Shown in pieces: positions 22,569 to 38,181 of a stretch of DNA of 64,000 bases (within the stretch, counting starts at the first letter, position 1; each line of letters starts with the position of its first letter). This stretch comes from Pterobdella sp. o SKG-2022. Taxonomy: Eukaryota; Annelida; Clitellata; Hirudinida; Piscicolidae. Below the pieces are notes generated by a model. The model was not told where the DNA came from and made no database searches. It was given only the letters and a program-made list of their open reading frames with translations. The translations under genes were made by a program, and so were the position numbers. The stretch lies in contig OZ038321.1 in assembly GCA_964035795.1 (NCBI GenBank), forward strand, positions 21,950,283 to 22,014,282, given 5' to 3'.

Positions 22569-24184
22569 TGGGTTGTTACCGCAGCCGTTTATTCTCTGAT
22601 TTTTTTTACATTTATGATTTATTATTATATCGTTTTTTTAATAAAAGTTTAAAGTAGTTTTTAAAAAAATTTTATCAAGAAATTTAAAAGTTCATTCATT
22701 TTTCAAACCAAAATATAACCATTAATGCATCGATCAAATTCCGTATATAATACTGTTTATTTTCGCTGGACAATAATGTTAACAAACATCCATCATTTAA
22801 AAAAACTTCAGAAATAATTTAAATACAACTGGAAGTTTGATTTTCAGTAGCACTTAAAAACCCTGTAGAACGATTGAAGACATGATATTGTCACAATAAT
22901 ATTCTCTACTGAAACTATGCTTTGTTACACTAAGTAAAGACTCGTGGTACAAATTATTTTCAAAATTGAGAATAAGTTAAATATTCTAGTAAGGCAAACA
23001 GTAGAAGCTTCGACCTTTGATTGCATAGATGAAAAATGATATTAATTTTAAATGAAAACGTTTGAATTCTTCAATAAAATTTAATGTAGATTCACGAAGA
23101 TTTTAATGAAGTTTCTGATGTAAATTCCACTTCAATACACACTAATCTTATACAACAATCCATACTTTAAGATTCTATTTAATACCACCAACAACTGAAT
23201 CCATTTCAAGTTTAAATACTCTTCCACATAAAATTCAGCTGGTATTTTGAAAATATCTTGCGGGTTTTTATGTACATGATGACGGAATGAACGGAGAAAC
23301 AAAATGAAAGTCATTATAATTAACGAGTATGAAGCAATACCCTAAGAGATATTTTGGGTTCTAGTTACTCAAAATGAACTGCATGAGAAGTTTTGATAAA
23401 TGACATTCGGTGATAATATGATTAATGAATAATATTATGTTGAAGTGTTGACTGAAACTCTAATTCATGATAACTCAACTTCACACCTCGTAATAACAAT
23501 TTAATTTTCATAAAATCATAATAAAGTTTAAATATTGAAAATTTTTATCAATATTTCAAAAAAAAAGAAGTAATAAAACTGGTATAAAAATAAACAATTC
23601 GGGGCAATAAGTAATGATTTTTAAGAGCATAAAATAGGTTATGAGTGATTTAAAGTGAGTGGTGGGGCGTGCTATACCCAGTGAACCAAGTTATAGAGAA
23701 ATATGCTAATGAAATGGTATAATGAGCATAATTATGTATTCGTTTTAAATATTTCGACCCATTTATCTCTTGTTTTAAGTTGAGATTTTGGGGTTAAGAG
23801 GTATACGTTGGATTAAATTGTGGGAGATTTTTTAATTGTTATAACAGTTATTATCAAGTTTATCACTAGAAACAAATAAAACAAGTCAACAACATACACG
23901 TCTTTACCCAACTTATCAGATTTAATTTTTTGATAGATAAATTTATTGAATGTTGAAAATACCTGAAATAATACTATAATACACGCGAGAGACTTGAAAA
24001 CATAATAGAGCTTGATCAAAAAATATGTTTAACAATTATATAACATTTAAATTTAAAATAATTTTGTTTTATTAAACTAGATCTTTTGGTATTTAACTTT
24101 CAAATGTGAAAATTTTATTTTACAAATAATTTTTTATTAAACATTTAGCTTTGACCGAAGTGAATTGCGTATTGTGCTCTCGGG
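22569..24184. other. Intergenic between convergent POLR1E and TCF; no gene recognised
   Basis: Contains the probable POLR1E 3' UTR (AATAAAAG near 22640) and the region where the TCF 3' UTR should lie. Minus-strand ORFs at 23132-23314 and 23813-24019 have no family resemblance; either could hide TCF 3' sequence but neither is supported. Confidence 0.4.
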
Positions 24185-24280
24185 TCAGTAGTCTTTCGTG
24201 TTTATCTAGGAATAAATGCATTTAATATCAGGAAATACATCAAATTAAGTACAAAAAACGGAAAAAATAATATTAAAAAA

Positions 24281-24340
<60 letters not shown>

Positions 24341-27300
24341 GTTATTACTATTTTTACTGTTATTATTATTTTTATAATGAAAATAATAACAAAAACAAAT
24401 AAAAAAAAAGAATATTAACAAAAAAAGATAAGAATAAGACCTGGGAGGCCTCAAAGGATGCCCCACTGGATGATGGAGGACTGGTGAATTCTGTTGTAGA
24501 ATCGGCTAAAAGAACCCTTTTGCTATTAATATCATTATTATTGTTATTTTTATTATTATTACTAGTATTATTGTTATCATTATTGGTGTTTTTGCTGAAG
24601 GATTTTTGAGGATTGTTATTGATGTTGTTATTGTTATCAACATCATTGTAAAAGCTCGGGTCTTTTGATTTATGAAACTCATTGTTTTTGATAGGAGTAT
24701 GGTTGTAGTCTTTATTGTGGAACTGACTGCTATATTTCTCATTGATTTTACTCACATATTGATTGAGCATCATGTGGTGATTTGAGTCTTGAAACAATGC
24801 ATCATTAATTGATTTTATGTTATTTGTACTTCTTCTCTTGTAACAATCATCTTTACTATCATTATCAACAAAGCGTTTTCTCTCATAAAAGACATTAGAT
24901 TTCTTGAGTTTGTCAATGCTATTAGCATTGCTATCGTGAAGACTGCTGTAAGAGTTGCTGGTTTTGTTGTGTATAGGATAGTAGTTTTTAGTTATAGTTG
25001 GCTGAGATTCTTCATCTTCATTATAAACCTCACTGCTATTGTTGTTGTCTTGCATGAATCGAATGCACCGTTTTTTCCTCCTGTAAATAATTGTTTCAAA
25101 AAAAAAATTATAAAGAATTTAACCTTATATACTCATAAACTTATATAAACAACAAAGCTATGTGTTCAATTGAAAAAATCAGTTTAAGCGTTTACTGTTA
25201 TAATACTTATATCACAATTTAAAAATGACACCTACTCACATAACGTTAACATCCTTATAGGTTAAAGAATTGTCATATTCAGACCAAAATAATTTAAAGG
25301 TTGAAGAGTCGTAACACCACAACAATTTCACCGTTTAAAAAATTTAATTTTTAAACAGCATTAATTTAAACAGTGAAGTAATACCCCATCAACCACACAC
25401 CTGCAGGGTTTACACCATTTATGCTGTTGTTCAATCCCGTACCTTGCTCTACATTTCTTGGCGTTCATGCAGTCCACCACTGTTACAAAGGAGTTTACTA
25501 CTTTTATATTAATGGCTTACTACTGTTACAGTTTTACGTGTCTTTAATATTTTCGTGGTTTTGTTTTGTTAGGGGTATATTAGCTAAATATTGCTTGATG
25601 TTTTGGTTGATTTTTAGTAGTGGTTTTATGGGAATTGATGATACTAGTGATAATAAACTGTCAATTTATGTAGTAATATAGAAGCATAAGTGTCGCAAAG
25701 ATGGATGAAAAGTAGTTAAAGCCAACTGAATATTTTGCCATTAATTAAAAATAAAAGCTATCGAATGAAACTTATTCCATCTAACTTTTGGCTGGAGCAG
25801 AAAGCTACTGAAAAATTAAATTATTTTGAAGCACTTTAAAATAATCCATGATCTACCATTTATTTAACAATAAATAATCTTACCAGTACTACGACCGTCG
25901 TCCGTAGAGCCGTCATTTCTTCTTGCATCTTCATCTCTATAAATATCCCTCTTCTTCCTCTTTCTAGCATTGATGGCGTAGTTATCTCTGGCTGTCCATG
26001 AAGGGTACAGTTGCCTGCATAGTTGTTGACAGCTTGTTAGCAGCTTCATTTAAATATATTTTTAGTTTTTTTGTCGTTTTATAAACTTCGAAATAAAGCA
26101 AGTTTTTGAAACTTTTTTTAATAAAAAAATATGATTTCAGGTAAGTTAGACGTTATTGTGAGAATCTTAATCTTTTGATGTACTTTTCTATCGAGCATAT
26201 TTGAATAAACGATCAATTTATGGAAATGTGGAATTTGCGCATGAATAACTGTATCTTAACAAACTTTAAAACAAATTTTGCAGTTGCTTGCTATTATGAA
26301 TACAGTGATTTAAAGAAGGAAAATAGATATTTCATGAAAGATTGAAAACAGACATTAAATATAGTTTTGTATTTGATTTACTTAAAAAATAGAACGACGG
26401 AGATAATTACGAAATATTAGGCTTGTGCTAATTATATAATTACAGCTCTCTCAATTCTACCTTGAGAGATCTTCATAAACCCAGTTTGCCATGTTAAGTG
26501 CTTAACTAAGGTACTTTATTAGCTCCGTATTTAAATCTCAAGTGCTCAAAACTTTAGTTATTTTTGAAAATTTTTATTTAAAAGGCTTAAAAAGTAGATG
26601 TCACGTTTCTAGCCAGAAGTTAAGTAGTACACGGTTTTTAGTGGTTTTGGGTTCAAAAAGCATATATTTGACTTAAAATTTGAGGTACATGACACATAAA
26701 GGTAATAGTAAGGTAAGTTTAAGATAGATGAAGATTACTAAACTAACTTATGAAGTTCTTTTTCTTTTCTGGCCATCTCGTAATACTTGGTCTGTTCTGA
26801 TCTCTCCAAAGAATGCCACTATAATGCATTGTCGTTAACATTAATTGTGTTTCACAATTAACTATGATTTAATAAAAAAGGTATCAAAAAGTGGTTACTG
26901 TTGAATGGTTTTTGAACTATTTAAATTATTAAATAAAGCAAAATCAAAAATATAGAAAATTATTAATAAAAATTAATTCTTTTTTTTTAGAAGAATTTAC
27001 AGTCTTTTAAACAATATAAAATTTAAACAACCTTCCTTCCAAGTATCTGGTTAATGGCTGCCGATTCTTTGAGCGTGCATTCGTCGATCACAGTCTGACG
27101 CATTTCCTTCAGTAAACATCGACGTTTGAAAAACTCAAAAATTGAGAAATATCACGTGTTTGAGTGCAAAAAAACACATCGATTTTCGCTACACACTTCA
27201 AAAAACCATTATGAAAATGTTGATGGTAAATAAAAAAATTTAGCAAGAAAACCTTCATAAACAGCATAAAGGCGTTGAGGGGTTTCTTGATGTGTTGGCA

Positions 27301-30300
27301 ACGAGATTGGGCCGAGTTGAGAGGCGAGTCACTTCGGTTGTTTTTGATGTCGCTACTTCGATAGTTACTGTTGAAGAATAATGACGAGGAAGGCGATGAT
27401 GTTGGCGAGTGGAACTGCCGGAAGCCAGAGTGGAATGGTGACGTGTTGAGAGGAAAGAAGGAATTCGATAATGGTGCTTGTGGATAGTTGGGTGTTGTTT
27501 GTTGACTCGGTAACTTTTTATCATTGTTTTTAGTCAAAAAAGTGTCGGTTTTTGACAAACTGAAATAGTTGTGATCAAAGTATTAGTCTACGAACAATAC
27601 GATGAAATTAAACACATTTGTATTTTATTGAATAAGATTGAAATTTGATCTAGTACTATCATAAGGGAAAAATTAACAAAAGTAATTTTTCTCACTCCTC
27701 AAAAGAACTGCTGCCCAAAGTGGTTTTGGTTTCGTTTGAAGGCGGTGTGATGCTAGGTATAGAGAGTGTTTGTGTTGTGGGTTGGTTGGAAGGGTTTGAT
27801 GGCGGGTAAGAGGGTAAGGAAGTTATATTGAAATTGAGGTTTGTAGATCTGTTGATGTTTGCTACAAGCATGGGATATGAAAAACCAAGTTTTGATAGTT
27901 GAGGATAACATGGCAGAGCGTAAGGAGAACTCGGTGACCTTGAAAAGTTCGAGTTTTTGTTTTACGTAAAACAATAAAAACAAAAAATTTTCAAAAATAA
28001 ATAAAATTTAAAACAAATTCTATTAAATTCTAAAGCCAATTAATATTATGAGAACTTACCATGGAGGCATATGGGGGTAGAAGGAAGAATGGATGGATGG
28101 ATGGGGCAGAGCGGGATAGAAGGGTGGAGTTTGGGCAGGGGGGAGAGGGTATATTGGACTAGATGGACACAAAGCTTTAGGATTATATTTAAAATTAAAC
28201 AGATCAGTTGATAAAAGTCATAACTACAAAAAAAAGCAAAATTTCGAAAATAATTAAATAATTTAAAGTTTAATTTATACAAATACCTCATTAATCAACA
28301 TACCCATACAATAACCAATGAATTTTAGCTTATATGTTCTAAAAAATGAGATTGAAGTTTAAAGTACCGCTTAGACAAAAATCGAACACCGTGCCATGAT
28401 GCGACTAAACGTTCGCTAATAGGCCAGCTGAACCTTGAGCAAACACCAAGTGAATTACTTAATCTAACTCATGGTCTTAATCGTCAGTTTCAAATCGTTA
28501 TCAGCAAATTTCGAAGTTAAAATTTTTGAGCTTTTGTCAATTTTTTCTCGAAAATTGAAAAAATTGTACCCTAGAATAAGAGTCAAACTAGAGGTTTCAT
28601 CCATAAGTTTTAAGTTTATACTAACATTTTTCCCTCTTCTGTCATCTTTTAAATCATTTAAAAACACTGTTTCTCTGCTTAGTGTTTTGTTAAACTTTAT
28701 TGTTTCTTATTTACATAGTTTTATTCAGATTTATATTTAATGTGCAGGTATAATGTTTTCTCTGCATGTCTAAGGCATTCTAGATTTCAATTATCCAAGA
28801 ACGTGCAAAAACTGAAACCATTTGTGCAACATTGTTCAGTGACAAAAATAAAAAAGAAAAGTGACTTCTAAAACAGTGATCAGTGAATGTTTGAGTATAA
28901 GTATACAACGTTGAGTTTCGCACCTTAAGCGTCCTGATACCGCACTTACCGAAGTTCAGCTTGGTAGGTTTATTCAAAGAACAATTAATTGTGATCTCCA
29001 GTGAAGTCTACTCATTTTGGGAGTATGGAATCACAGATGCAACAGTTGAATTTATATAGAAAGCTTTGCGTTTTTTGTCCTTAGTTTTATGAGTGATTTG
29101 CCGAACCTATATAACACCTTAAGGCCGAAAATTATTGATTTGAAATAATTTTTGGTCAAAATTTTTAATTTTTTGATTAAAACTCAAACTTATCAAGTTT
29201 CTTATTAAATCTCTATAAAAAATTAAATTTTTAATTCCAATTGAATTTTCTGTAATCGAGTTTTTATTAATATTTCTAGCTACCAGAACCGTTTTTTTAT
29301 TTGTATGCATTATCTCCATTTTTAATAGATCTGTATTGATGAAAATAATCATTGAATCTTAAGCAATAATCATAACTCTCCCAACGCAACCCTCCTCCAT
29401 GTACGCTAAATCATGTTCCAGCCACACTTACATTACACGTAAAATAACCATACAAAGTATATTCAATGCGGTACATAGTTACTTCTAAGAACTCTCTAGC
29501 CTTATCAAGTAATATAAAAGACAATGCATTAAATCATCCATCATGAAGACCCATTTATACACCAAATAACGTTACACACTTACTAGAAGTCCATGAAGGA
29601 AAGCCCATGTGGGCAGGAGGAGGATGAGGAAAGAGGTCGTTGTACAAGTGGAAGCCATGGCTCTGTTGTGGGTGTTTTGAAATTTTATTTGTTTGTGTGT
29701 GTGTTTAATGCATGTGTTTAGTTGTTTCTAACGCATGTATACACATGTAGCGCTATGAATGATTTTAAATGCATGTATGTTTGTTATGTGTCTCTGCTTC
29801 ATGGTGGATACATGGAGGATACACGCACAAAGGTCGTGTTACTTGTTCTCCTTTAGCTTTGTGTTTAACAGAGATTCAGGTTGTTTGGATTCTATTGCTT
29901 TGTTTTATTGATTTATTTTTATAATTTATATTCAAACTTAATTTCGAATCATTTTTTTTTCTGATTACTTTTTAATATATAATTTATTCTCCATATCGTT
30001 AATTAATAACCTGTTTAAAATATTGTTACTTATATTATTTTACAGATAAATTAATAGAACTTCATAGTCTAGTGAGTAAAAACAAAAAAAATGAAATCAA
30101 AGAGCAAAAATGATAAAGACAATAATGCTTCATGAGCAAAATTTATGGGGTAAAATTGGAAGATAAAAATGGACTTTCCAAAGAATTACCAAGGCGCCCA
30201 TTGCGACATTATATTCAGTCTTATAGAAGGGTATAAAAAATATATTACTGAGTTTTATTCACTTAAGGTATAAATATGATATAAACTTATATCGAACAAT

Positions 30301-33300
30301 AAAAGACGTTATTTTAGTAGTTACCATACCTCCAACAATACTACGTATATATATGACGATATATTGTACGACCATTGGGTATCTAGAACACTATAGCGTT
30401 TGGGACTTATATAACGTGAAGTTATATCACTGATGAGGTTTTGTAGGAAATATTTTAATTTTAAGAACAGTTTTTAAAAGAAATATTTAAAATAAGACTC
30501 TCAGGATAATTATTATTAAATACTGTGCTTGATAATGATAGTTATTTTTACGAAAAAATTCATAAAGTTTCCAATATATCTGTAGTTATATTAAAATTGC
30601 ATAATTATTCTTATTCTTTTTTTATTTTTTTTTATTTTTATTTTTTTCTAATGTTAATAACATGCGACATATATTATAACGAAACTCTACTCAGAAAATC
30701 GCAAAAATCTAAAAAAATCTCCATGAAAATATCAAAACCAACCCAACATTAATATACCAATAAATAAAACAAAAAATTCAACATGGAAAAATTACAACCC
30801 TCATTTATAATACTGTTATCTAGTAAAGTACTTTTTATGTTATCGCAGTCGCCATTATTACAACAGTGAGAGTACATGGCTGTTGTTTATGGTTGCATTA
30901 AGTATGTTCATACCGTAAATCTAACAAGCTTACAAGCATCCTCAAGATTTGAAGCATTGCTCGCAGATTTATTAGGCTTTTTTCACGTTTTTTTCTTTAA
31001 ATGTTTTCTAAACCCCATTCAATGCGTTTTTTTTTTATTAAAATTAGATGTTTATATCCCTTAAAATTGTTTTATCATATCATTTATTTTATTTTCATCA
31101 AATGCAATTTTTGAAGTTTCAATTCGGTGTGATAATTAAAAGTTAAGATTCAAAGTAAATTACTGGAAGCAAATTAAAACAGCCAAAGATTTTTCAAAAA
31201 ATTTCCATTTTTTATAATTCAATATTAATTAATATTATGAAACTCATATTATTTAATATTACAAATCTCAAAAGCCACTTTGGCAAGTGTCCGGAAGACA
31301 GACCCGAACTAGTTTTACGATAACTGAATAGGAACCAAGTTGAGATTTGATTTTAAATTATCAATAATTTTTGTCGGACCTGTTCACCTTTCATATAATG
31401 TAAAATGACATAATATTTAAAATTAATTTACATTTATTTCATTTAAAAATTTCTTTTATGAAAAATTATCCTCAATATGATAGGTAATATATAGGGATAA
31501 ATGGTTCTCAAATAAGATATTTGTACTGTCTTTTCAGAATTTTTAATATTTAATATTTTATATATGAATAAATAATATACTCCAACATTTATGGAGATAT
31601 TCTTACTAGTTATAATTGAAAAAACAATGCAGAAAAGCCTCGTGTGTAAAATACATCATGAACATGATAAATTATCATAAAATTAAAAATATTTTCTCCA
31701 CATTTAAACAAACGTCAGTCTTTAGTTAATTACCCGAGCAACCTTGCTAAGCCATCGTTGAAAGAACTGTAAAATAAAGTATCAGCTCATTACAAACTCA
31801 CATTATCTTCTTTATGAACCGTTTAGTTATGCTATCTCGTAACTCTGATTAAGTTTTTTTGCTTTAAAGAGGTAAAAACCCTCTTTGAATTTTTTTTGTT
31901 TGATATAAAATTGGGTTTTTAAGTTTAAATGAGTTGTGAATCGTCTTCAAAATGAATGCTTGTCTTAAGTTTGACTTATTTGATTTCAAAAAATCTCGCT
32001 GTCAAATTGAGTTTGAATTTATATGCTAAAGTGCTCTTGAAGGCTTATTCAGTTTCATGCCACTATAATAATATTCGTTATTTGTTTGTTTTTTTTTGTT
32101 TGTTTTCTTTTGTTTGTTTTTTGTTTTGTTTGTTTGTTAAAAAAAAATTAAAATAGCGTGCTTAATACATAATAATTGCTCAGGGTTAACAATTCCTGCA
32201 CAAGTTTATAATTGATTCCCAATTGTCTCCAACTATTTTTTCGATAGTTAATGGCAACCAGTAAATACAGCATGAGAAATATATAATAATTGAATTAGTT
32301 ATTACATAATATATTATTTTAATATAAAATATTAGAAAACTATGAATTCATTTAATTTAATATTTTTATATTTCAACTCATAATTATTGTGGTATTCTTA
32401 TAACTTGATATAAGTTATTTTAATTCAAAATGGCTCCAAATATACTCTAATATAAACAAACTTTATTCTAATCACTGGCTCGTTGAGAAATATATAAGAT
32501 CACTTCTCGTTGTTTGGGTTACAAAAGGGATAAAAATCACAATTAATAACCAATGAATACTTGAAAGCTTGAATTACACGCCTAATCATTTAATTTACAG
32601 ACATAACAACCCCATACATATAAAACGAGCCACACACGGTGGCAATCAAACAAAAGAAATAAAACAAAATCTAGCATTAACACTCACAACAGAATACACA
32701 AAAACTAATGAATCAAACAAACACACAAAACACAGGATAACAAAGATTTGCACACAAAAACACACGAATAAGGCATGTACGTTTGAGGGTCACTTGAACA
32801 TTGCTCAATATAATTAATCACAACCATGGGAACGAACATTTTTAATGTTTCTAATTTGTGAATGGAATCAGGGTTTAATTATGTGTTTTGAATTTGTAAA
32901 ACATATATACTGCGCTTGTGTGTTTTTAATTTAGTTTTTTTTGTTTAATACATAAACAAAAACAACCCTTTAGTGTTTGTATGTCTTGAAAGATTGAAGT
33001 TCAAAACTAATATTTCTCATAAAGAAAGCTACCAAAGTTGAAGCAATGCTACAGTTAATTATGGTATTTGTCCTGTAAATACCCCCATCGTTTCAAAAAA
33101 GTTTCAAGAGGCCTGTAAATTTTATAAATTACTTTCAATAATACGCTTTAAGAGTGATATGGGGCAAATTAGCTAAGAGCTTAGCCAATATCTACTCGGT
33201 GTTTTATTAATATCCCAATACAAAAAGTCATATAGTTTTTTTAATAAATCAGTCATTTTAGTAGGTGAATTTATTAAAATGAGAATATTAATTAGAATAA

Positions 33301-36300
33301 AACATTTAAAAAAAAATTATAACAAGCGTATTTTACTGATAATAATTCTACCAAAATGATGTTTTCGTTCAATAGTATGAACATTTTTATAGTTTTTAAA
33401 CTTTATGAGATTAAACAAAAATTTTAAAAATGTCCCATTGTTTGCCCGGAGTTTCACTATCAACACAAGAGCGCTTAGTATTAATAATCCCTCGAACGTG
33501 CTAAACTACATGCATATCTGCATGATCCCCGCATCCTTTAACATCTAAACATAAGAAAACTCAATCTTATTAATCCATCAAGCAACCATGTTTGTGGTCT
33601 CAAGACATTTCTACAAAAAGCTATCAGCAAACACACCGTATAATCCAACGATAAGTTTGAAGTTGGCCTAGTTTCTGTGGAGAGGTTTGGTGGGATTTTG
33701 AATAAGGTTATTATAATGATAAAATTGAGTTTCGATTTTATTGATTTGATGTTTTTCGTTTTCATTCCTACAAGAATAATGATTTTCGATAAAAATATTT
33801 ATTCAGAAAACTATCATTGTCAGGAATCACAACTTTAGCATAATATATTATTAAATTCAGTGAATATTACAATCGTTTAAAACTCTTTGGGATTGAAATA
33901 ATTTGTCGAAATGAAAAATTTGAGAAGTTTTGGCATGTCGAAAGATTTTATCAAAGGTTTACAATACGTTAGCACACCTGAGTTCTTGTCGTTCAAGTGA
34001 TAGGGATCTCATTATAGATAATGAATATAATTAATTGGACCTTTTTTATGGGAGTTTATTACACCAGTTTTAATAGTGATAAGCTGTTTACCGGCGATGG
34101 TTCGAATTTTTAAACAAGTTACTAGGAAAAGCTACGTGGTACATTTTCAATTTTATATGAAGTCAGTTGATATTGGTTCAAATGTCAGGCCCGTAATGAT
34201 GTAGGTCATAAATTAGGAATGGCATGGGTTCTTAGAACCGTTATTCATGGTTTGAGGTGTTTCAGCCGTTAGCAGTGGTTATAAATGCCGTAAATTCACA
34301 GTTGTTTAAGTGTTATGAATGTAACAAGTCAAATTTTTTAAGTTACTGGTTTTAAGTTTTAATCGTATGAGTTTTAATGAGGAAAGATTACATATGATAT
34401 ATATGATTATCTATATTAAACACAAAGCTTGATATGTTATCTATATTAAAAACAAATACTATAACGGACCCTAAACAATATATTTGAGAAAATTAATTTT
34501 AAAAACCAACTATATAAATGAACTTTATGATGTCACGCAATTAATAAGCTATATACGTATGAGAAATTTAATAGTAAGAATTATTTTTATCACTATACAG
34601 TTTAAGAGCCTTTGAAACATGGGTAGAACTATATAAAATCCTGGTTAAAACTATATCAAATGATTGTCTGTTATGAGAATTCTCAAGAAAGAGACGTGTC
34701 GGTTGGATTATTGAATGGGATGATAGAAATATTGAAGAATTTCAAAGAGAAAACTTCGGTATCAAAACACAAATATTTACGCTCGAAAAATTCAATATTG
34801 TTATTTCTTCAAATGCTTTATGAAAATTTTATTTTTTAAATAAATAACTTTGAATTCAAATGTCATTTAATTTTTTTTATTGGATAATTTAATTTTTATT
34901 TATTTTTTTTTGATATATAATCTTTATTGATAATTTCGATTCATAATTGTATGATGAACTGAAAGAGAAGACGCAGTTTTAAAATAACTAACGTTTTAAA
35001 AGCAAGTCGAATTTTGAAAAGTATAACATTGTTCAAATAAATGTGTGTCAGGCCTGTCAATTGTTTTATAACAAACGCTACAAAACCATCGGAGAATACA
35101 TATTCATTAGCTACCTGATGATGATATAGAATATATGGAAAAGCTTCGTCAAAATAAAAAATTCAAATATTGTCGTGTTTTTATGGTTCACAATTTCGAG
35201 GCTAATTATTCACATTAGCAAACGTTACAGTAACGTAAAATTTGTTGGAAATTATAAAGTTCTGCTTAGATAAATATTTGAATGTGAAACTCTAACGTTT
35301 TGTTCACATGAATGTTTAAAATGCACTTGTTTTATAAGAAACATACGACCAAGAGGTCAAAGAGCTTTTAGTTCAATCCCCACTCCTTATAAATATAGGT
35401 GTACTAATGCAATACGTATTGTAATTACTATAGCCTGAAACCATAATAAAACAAAAAGTTCCAATGTATTTAAGCTTGAGTAAACGATTTTCGGTTTCTG
35501 CGAATCTTCAACGGACTAGCGTTAAGTATTAATTTGTATTGAAAGTAGTGATGCATTTGAATCTGTGTTGGTTTAAGACCTCAACTTTTGGTGTGCCTTT
35601 TTAATGGTAGACATTTGAATGGCGTAATAATTTATCATTACAACTCTAAAGTTTATTTATTCAACATTCATAAGGTTTTTTATTCATGGATGTAAAAAAT
35701 AATTGACAGATTTTTTAAAATTATAAAATTCAATAAAAAATCGAAAATCAAAATTTTAATTTCAAGTCGATACTTCAAAATCAAAACTAACTTTAATCCA
35801 ACATTTCGATATTCACAATATTTAAAATAACACTTTCCAAGCAATAATGTACCTATTACTAATCTCAAAAAACTCCTTCAGTACACGAAGCCATAAATCA
35901 ACACAATCCAAATTAATTGCCCTTAACTCAGAGAGTAGTGTAGGCATTCATATGCATATGCTTAACAAGCTCACAGATAATAAGGGAAAGCTAATTAGAA
36001 AGATTCAGTTACGGAAGGTAACCTCAACGTTATTTAGCTCTCTTTTTTACCCTCGCTATTAAGTTTTTTGTTTCTATAATTAAATGTATTATTCAAAATG
36101 ACGTTGGAAAAAAACTTGAAGAATTAAAATGTTGAAGAAAGTTGAGGGTTGAAGATTTGTTGAATCTTTGGTTCAGTTGAAATATGGTTTTTTAACGAAG
36201 ATTTCAACAATTAATATAATTTAGCATTTTTAAACTATTTTACTTTTTTAAACAGCGTATTTTCAAGTCTAACATAGACTCGCTATACTAAGTTATTAAT

Positions 36301-38145
36301 GTAAGAACCATGTGATAATATTGAATTAAAAAGTCCCTTTCGTGAAATTAATCAAGTTAATCTATATGCTTTAAAATTTTTTAGACACTTTACAAACCCT
36401 CTGTGATTCAAGCAGCATTTTGGAAGATTTATGGCAATAAATATACGCTAAGCACATATGGACCCAATTATGAAAGTGATTGTTGGGAAATTTCAAATTG
36501 TCATTTCCACCCTTAATGTTTTATTGCTGTTGTTTTTATGAAATAAAAATTTTATTTTTTAAATAAGAAAATAGTATCTTGTTAAATAATTTTTTTAATA
36601 ATAATAATTTTTGATATTTTTTCTTATATTAAATTGTTTGCACAAATAAGATTTTTGTAAAATGTTTGTGTTTTTCATTAAAAATTCGAATTCTTACTGC
36701 TGAAACTTTTTCGATTAACTTTTAAAAAGTTAAAAATGGGTCAAATGTATAGCTCTTCACTTTTAAATTGTTTTTTCCTTTAAAAACGAGTTTTTAAATA
36801 AGGATATCGATTCGAAACCCTAAGTAATTTTGGCCACAATCAGCTCTGATAACATACCATTGTTTGAGTCTTCGAGACAAAAACAAAATTAAAAAAAAAA
36901 ACTAAAAAATTATAATAAATAAATATATTAATAAACCAAACAGTTTAAGGCATTAAAAGTAGAGCTGAATAAAAATATGATAGCTTTTAATTGAGGCATA
37001 ATAATAAGAAACATAAACTAACAACCTTTCAAATGCATAAAACCCTCAACGAAGTGACAGCAGCAAATGTTAAACCAAACACCATTTCAAACTTGCACAC
37101 AACCACCAAACGATAATACGAAAACAAACTAAAAGTACTCTCTAGATTCAATAATACCCGTTATATTATGGGAATAATTGAACTCAATCAGAAATAACAA
37201 ATGACTTTCAAGTTCTAATGCATTAGAGGCGTAGGCTTTATTACTCAATATCGTTTCTCCCCTATCATCATTCGGCATAATTTTTCCATTCTTATCCAAT
37301 GGGATTTTTAAGCTAATACTCGATAGAATATTTTTGTTAATTTTTGATATAGTTTTCCCTGTTTGTTACATGATATGATTTTGCGTTAGTAAGCTATGTT
37401 TCTTGTTATTGAATACAATAAACGATGTTCAATAAAAAACGCGATGTAATCAATTCAACTCATTTGGAGGTTATTCAAAAAACACCTATATTGGGTACTC
37501 ATTAATTCATTTTTACCATTATTTCAATACCTACAATAAAGTTTAAAACATGATAACTAACCAAAGTATTACAAACAGTAATCGATTTTACCCTCAAATC
37601 TTGAAAAAATGCAAAAAAATATTTCCAATTGAAAGCTCAATAAATAACTTCACAATGAAACCACACAATAACGAAGCGAGAAAAGACTCGCAAACTAACC
37701 AGGTTTCCTTCACTTAAGGACCCATAACGCACAAATTGCTTAAACGCACACATAATTAAATTTTTAATTTTTGAATTAAAAACCAATCATTTAAACACAT
37801 CACACGTTTAGCTAACATATTTCTGAGCTGTGGATAGTTTCCAGTCATAATTGATTCTAGCCCTTGCCCCAATAACTGATAAAACATTTAAAACTTCCCA
37901 TTATCCTCCACATAAAAACGCATCTAACACTACATCCAAACCGTCTTTCATGCTCCTTTATCCTCAAGCTTAAATCTGAAAGTCTTCAAAAAACAAGTAA
38001 AAATTCTTAAGCGAAGTTCTATTGGAGGTTGTCTATAACCCCTGACTTACACATCACCACTCAACTTATCACAACCTCAACTGATTTTCTACCCTTCATT
38101 TTATAATATGAAGCAATGCTCGGTTATTGCTTTTATTTTTTATTG

Positions 38146-38181
<36 letters not shown>

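Noticed and set aside
23132..23314. Minus-strand ORF considered as the TCF terminal exon
   Set aside because: No acceptor in the right phase with conserved sequence; the short 24205-24185 exon fits better, though weakly.
24372..24440. Read-through of TCF exon 12 into a hydrophobic tail ([15 protein letters not shown])
   Set aside because: A CAG^GTCTTA donor precedes it and the tail is AT-driven intronic translation.
24936..25148. Plus-strand ORF beginning [14 protein letters not shown]
   Set aside because: Antisense shadow of TCF exon 12; no family signal.
32569..32817. 82-codon Thr/Asn/His-rich ORF
   Set aside because: Intronic, low-complexity, no homologue recognised.
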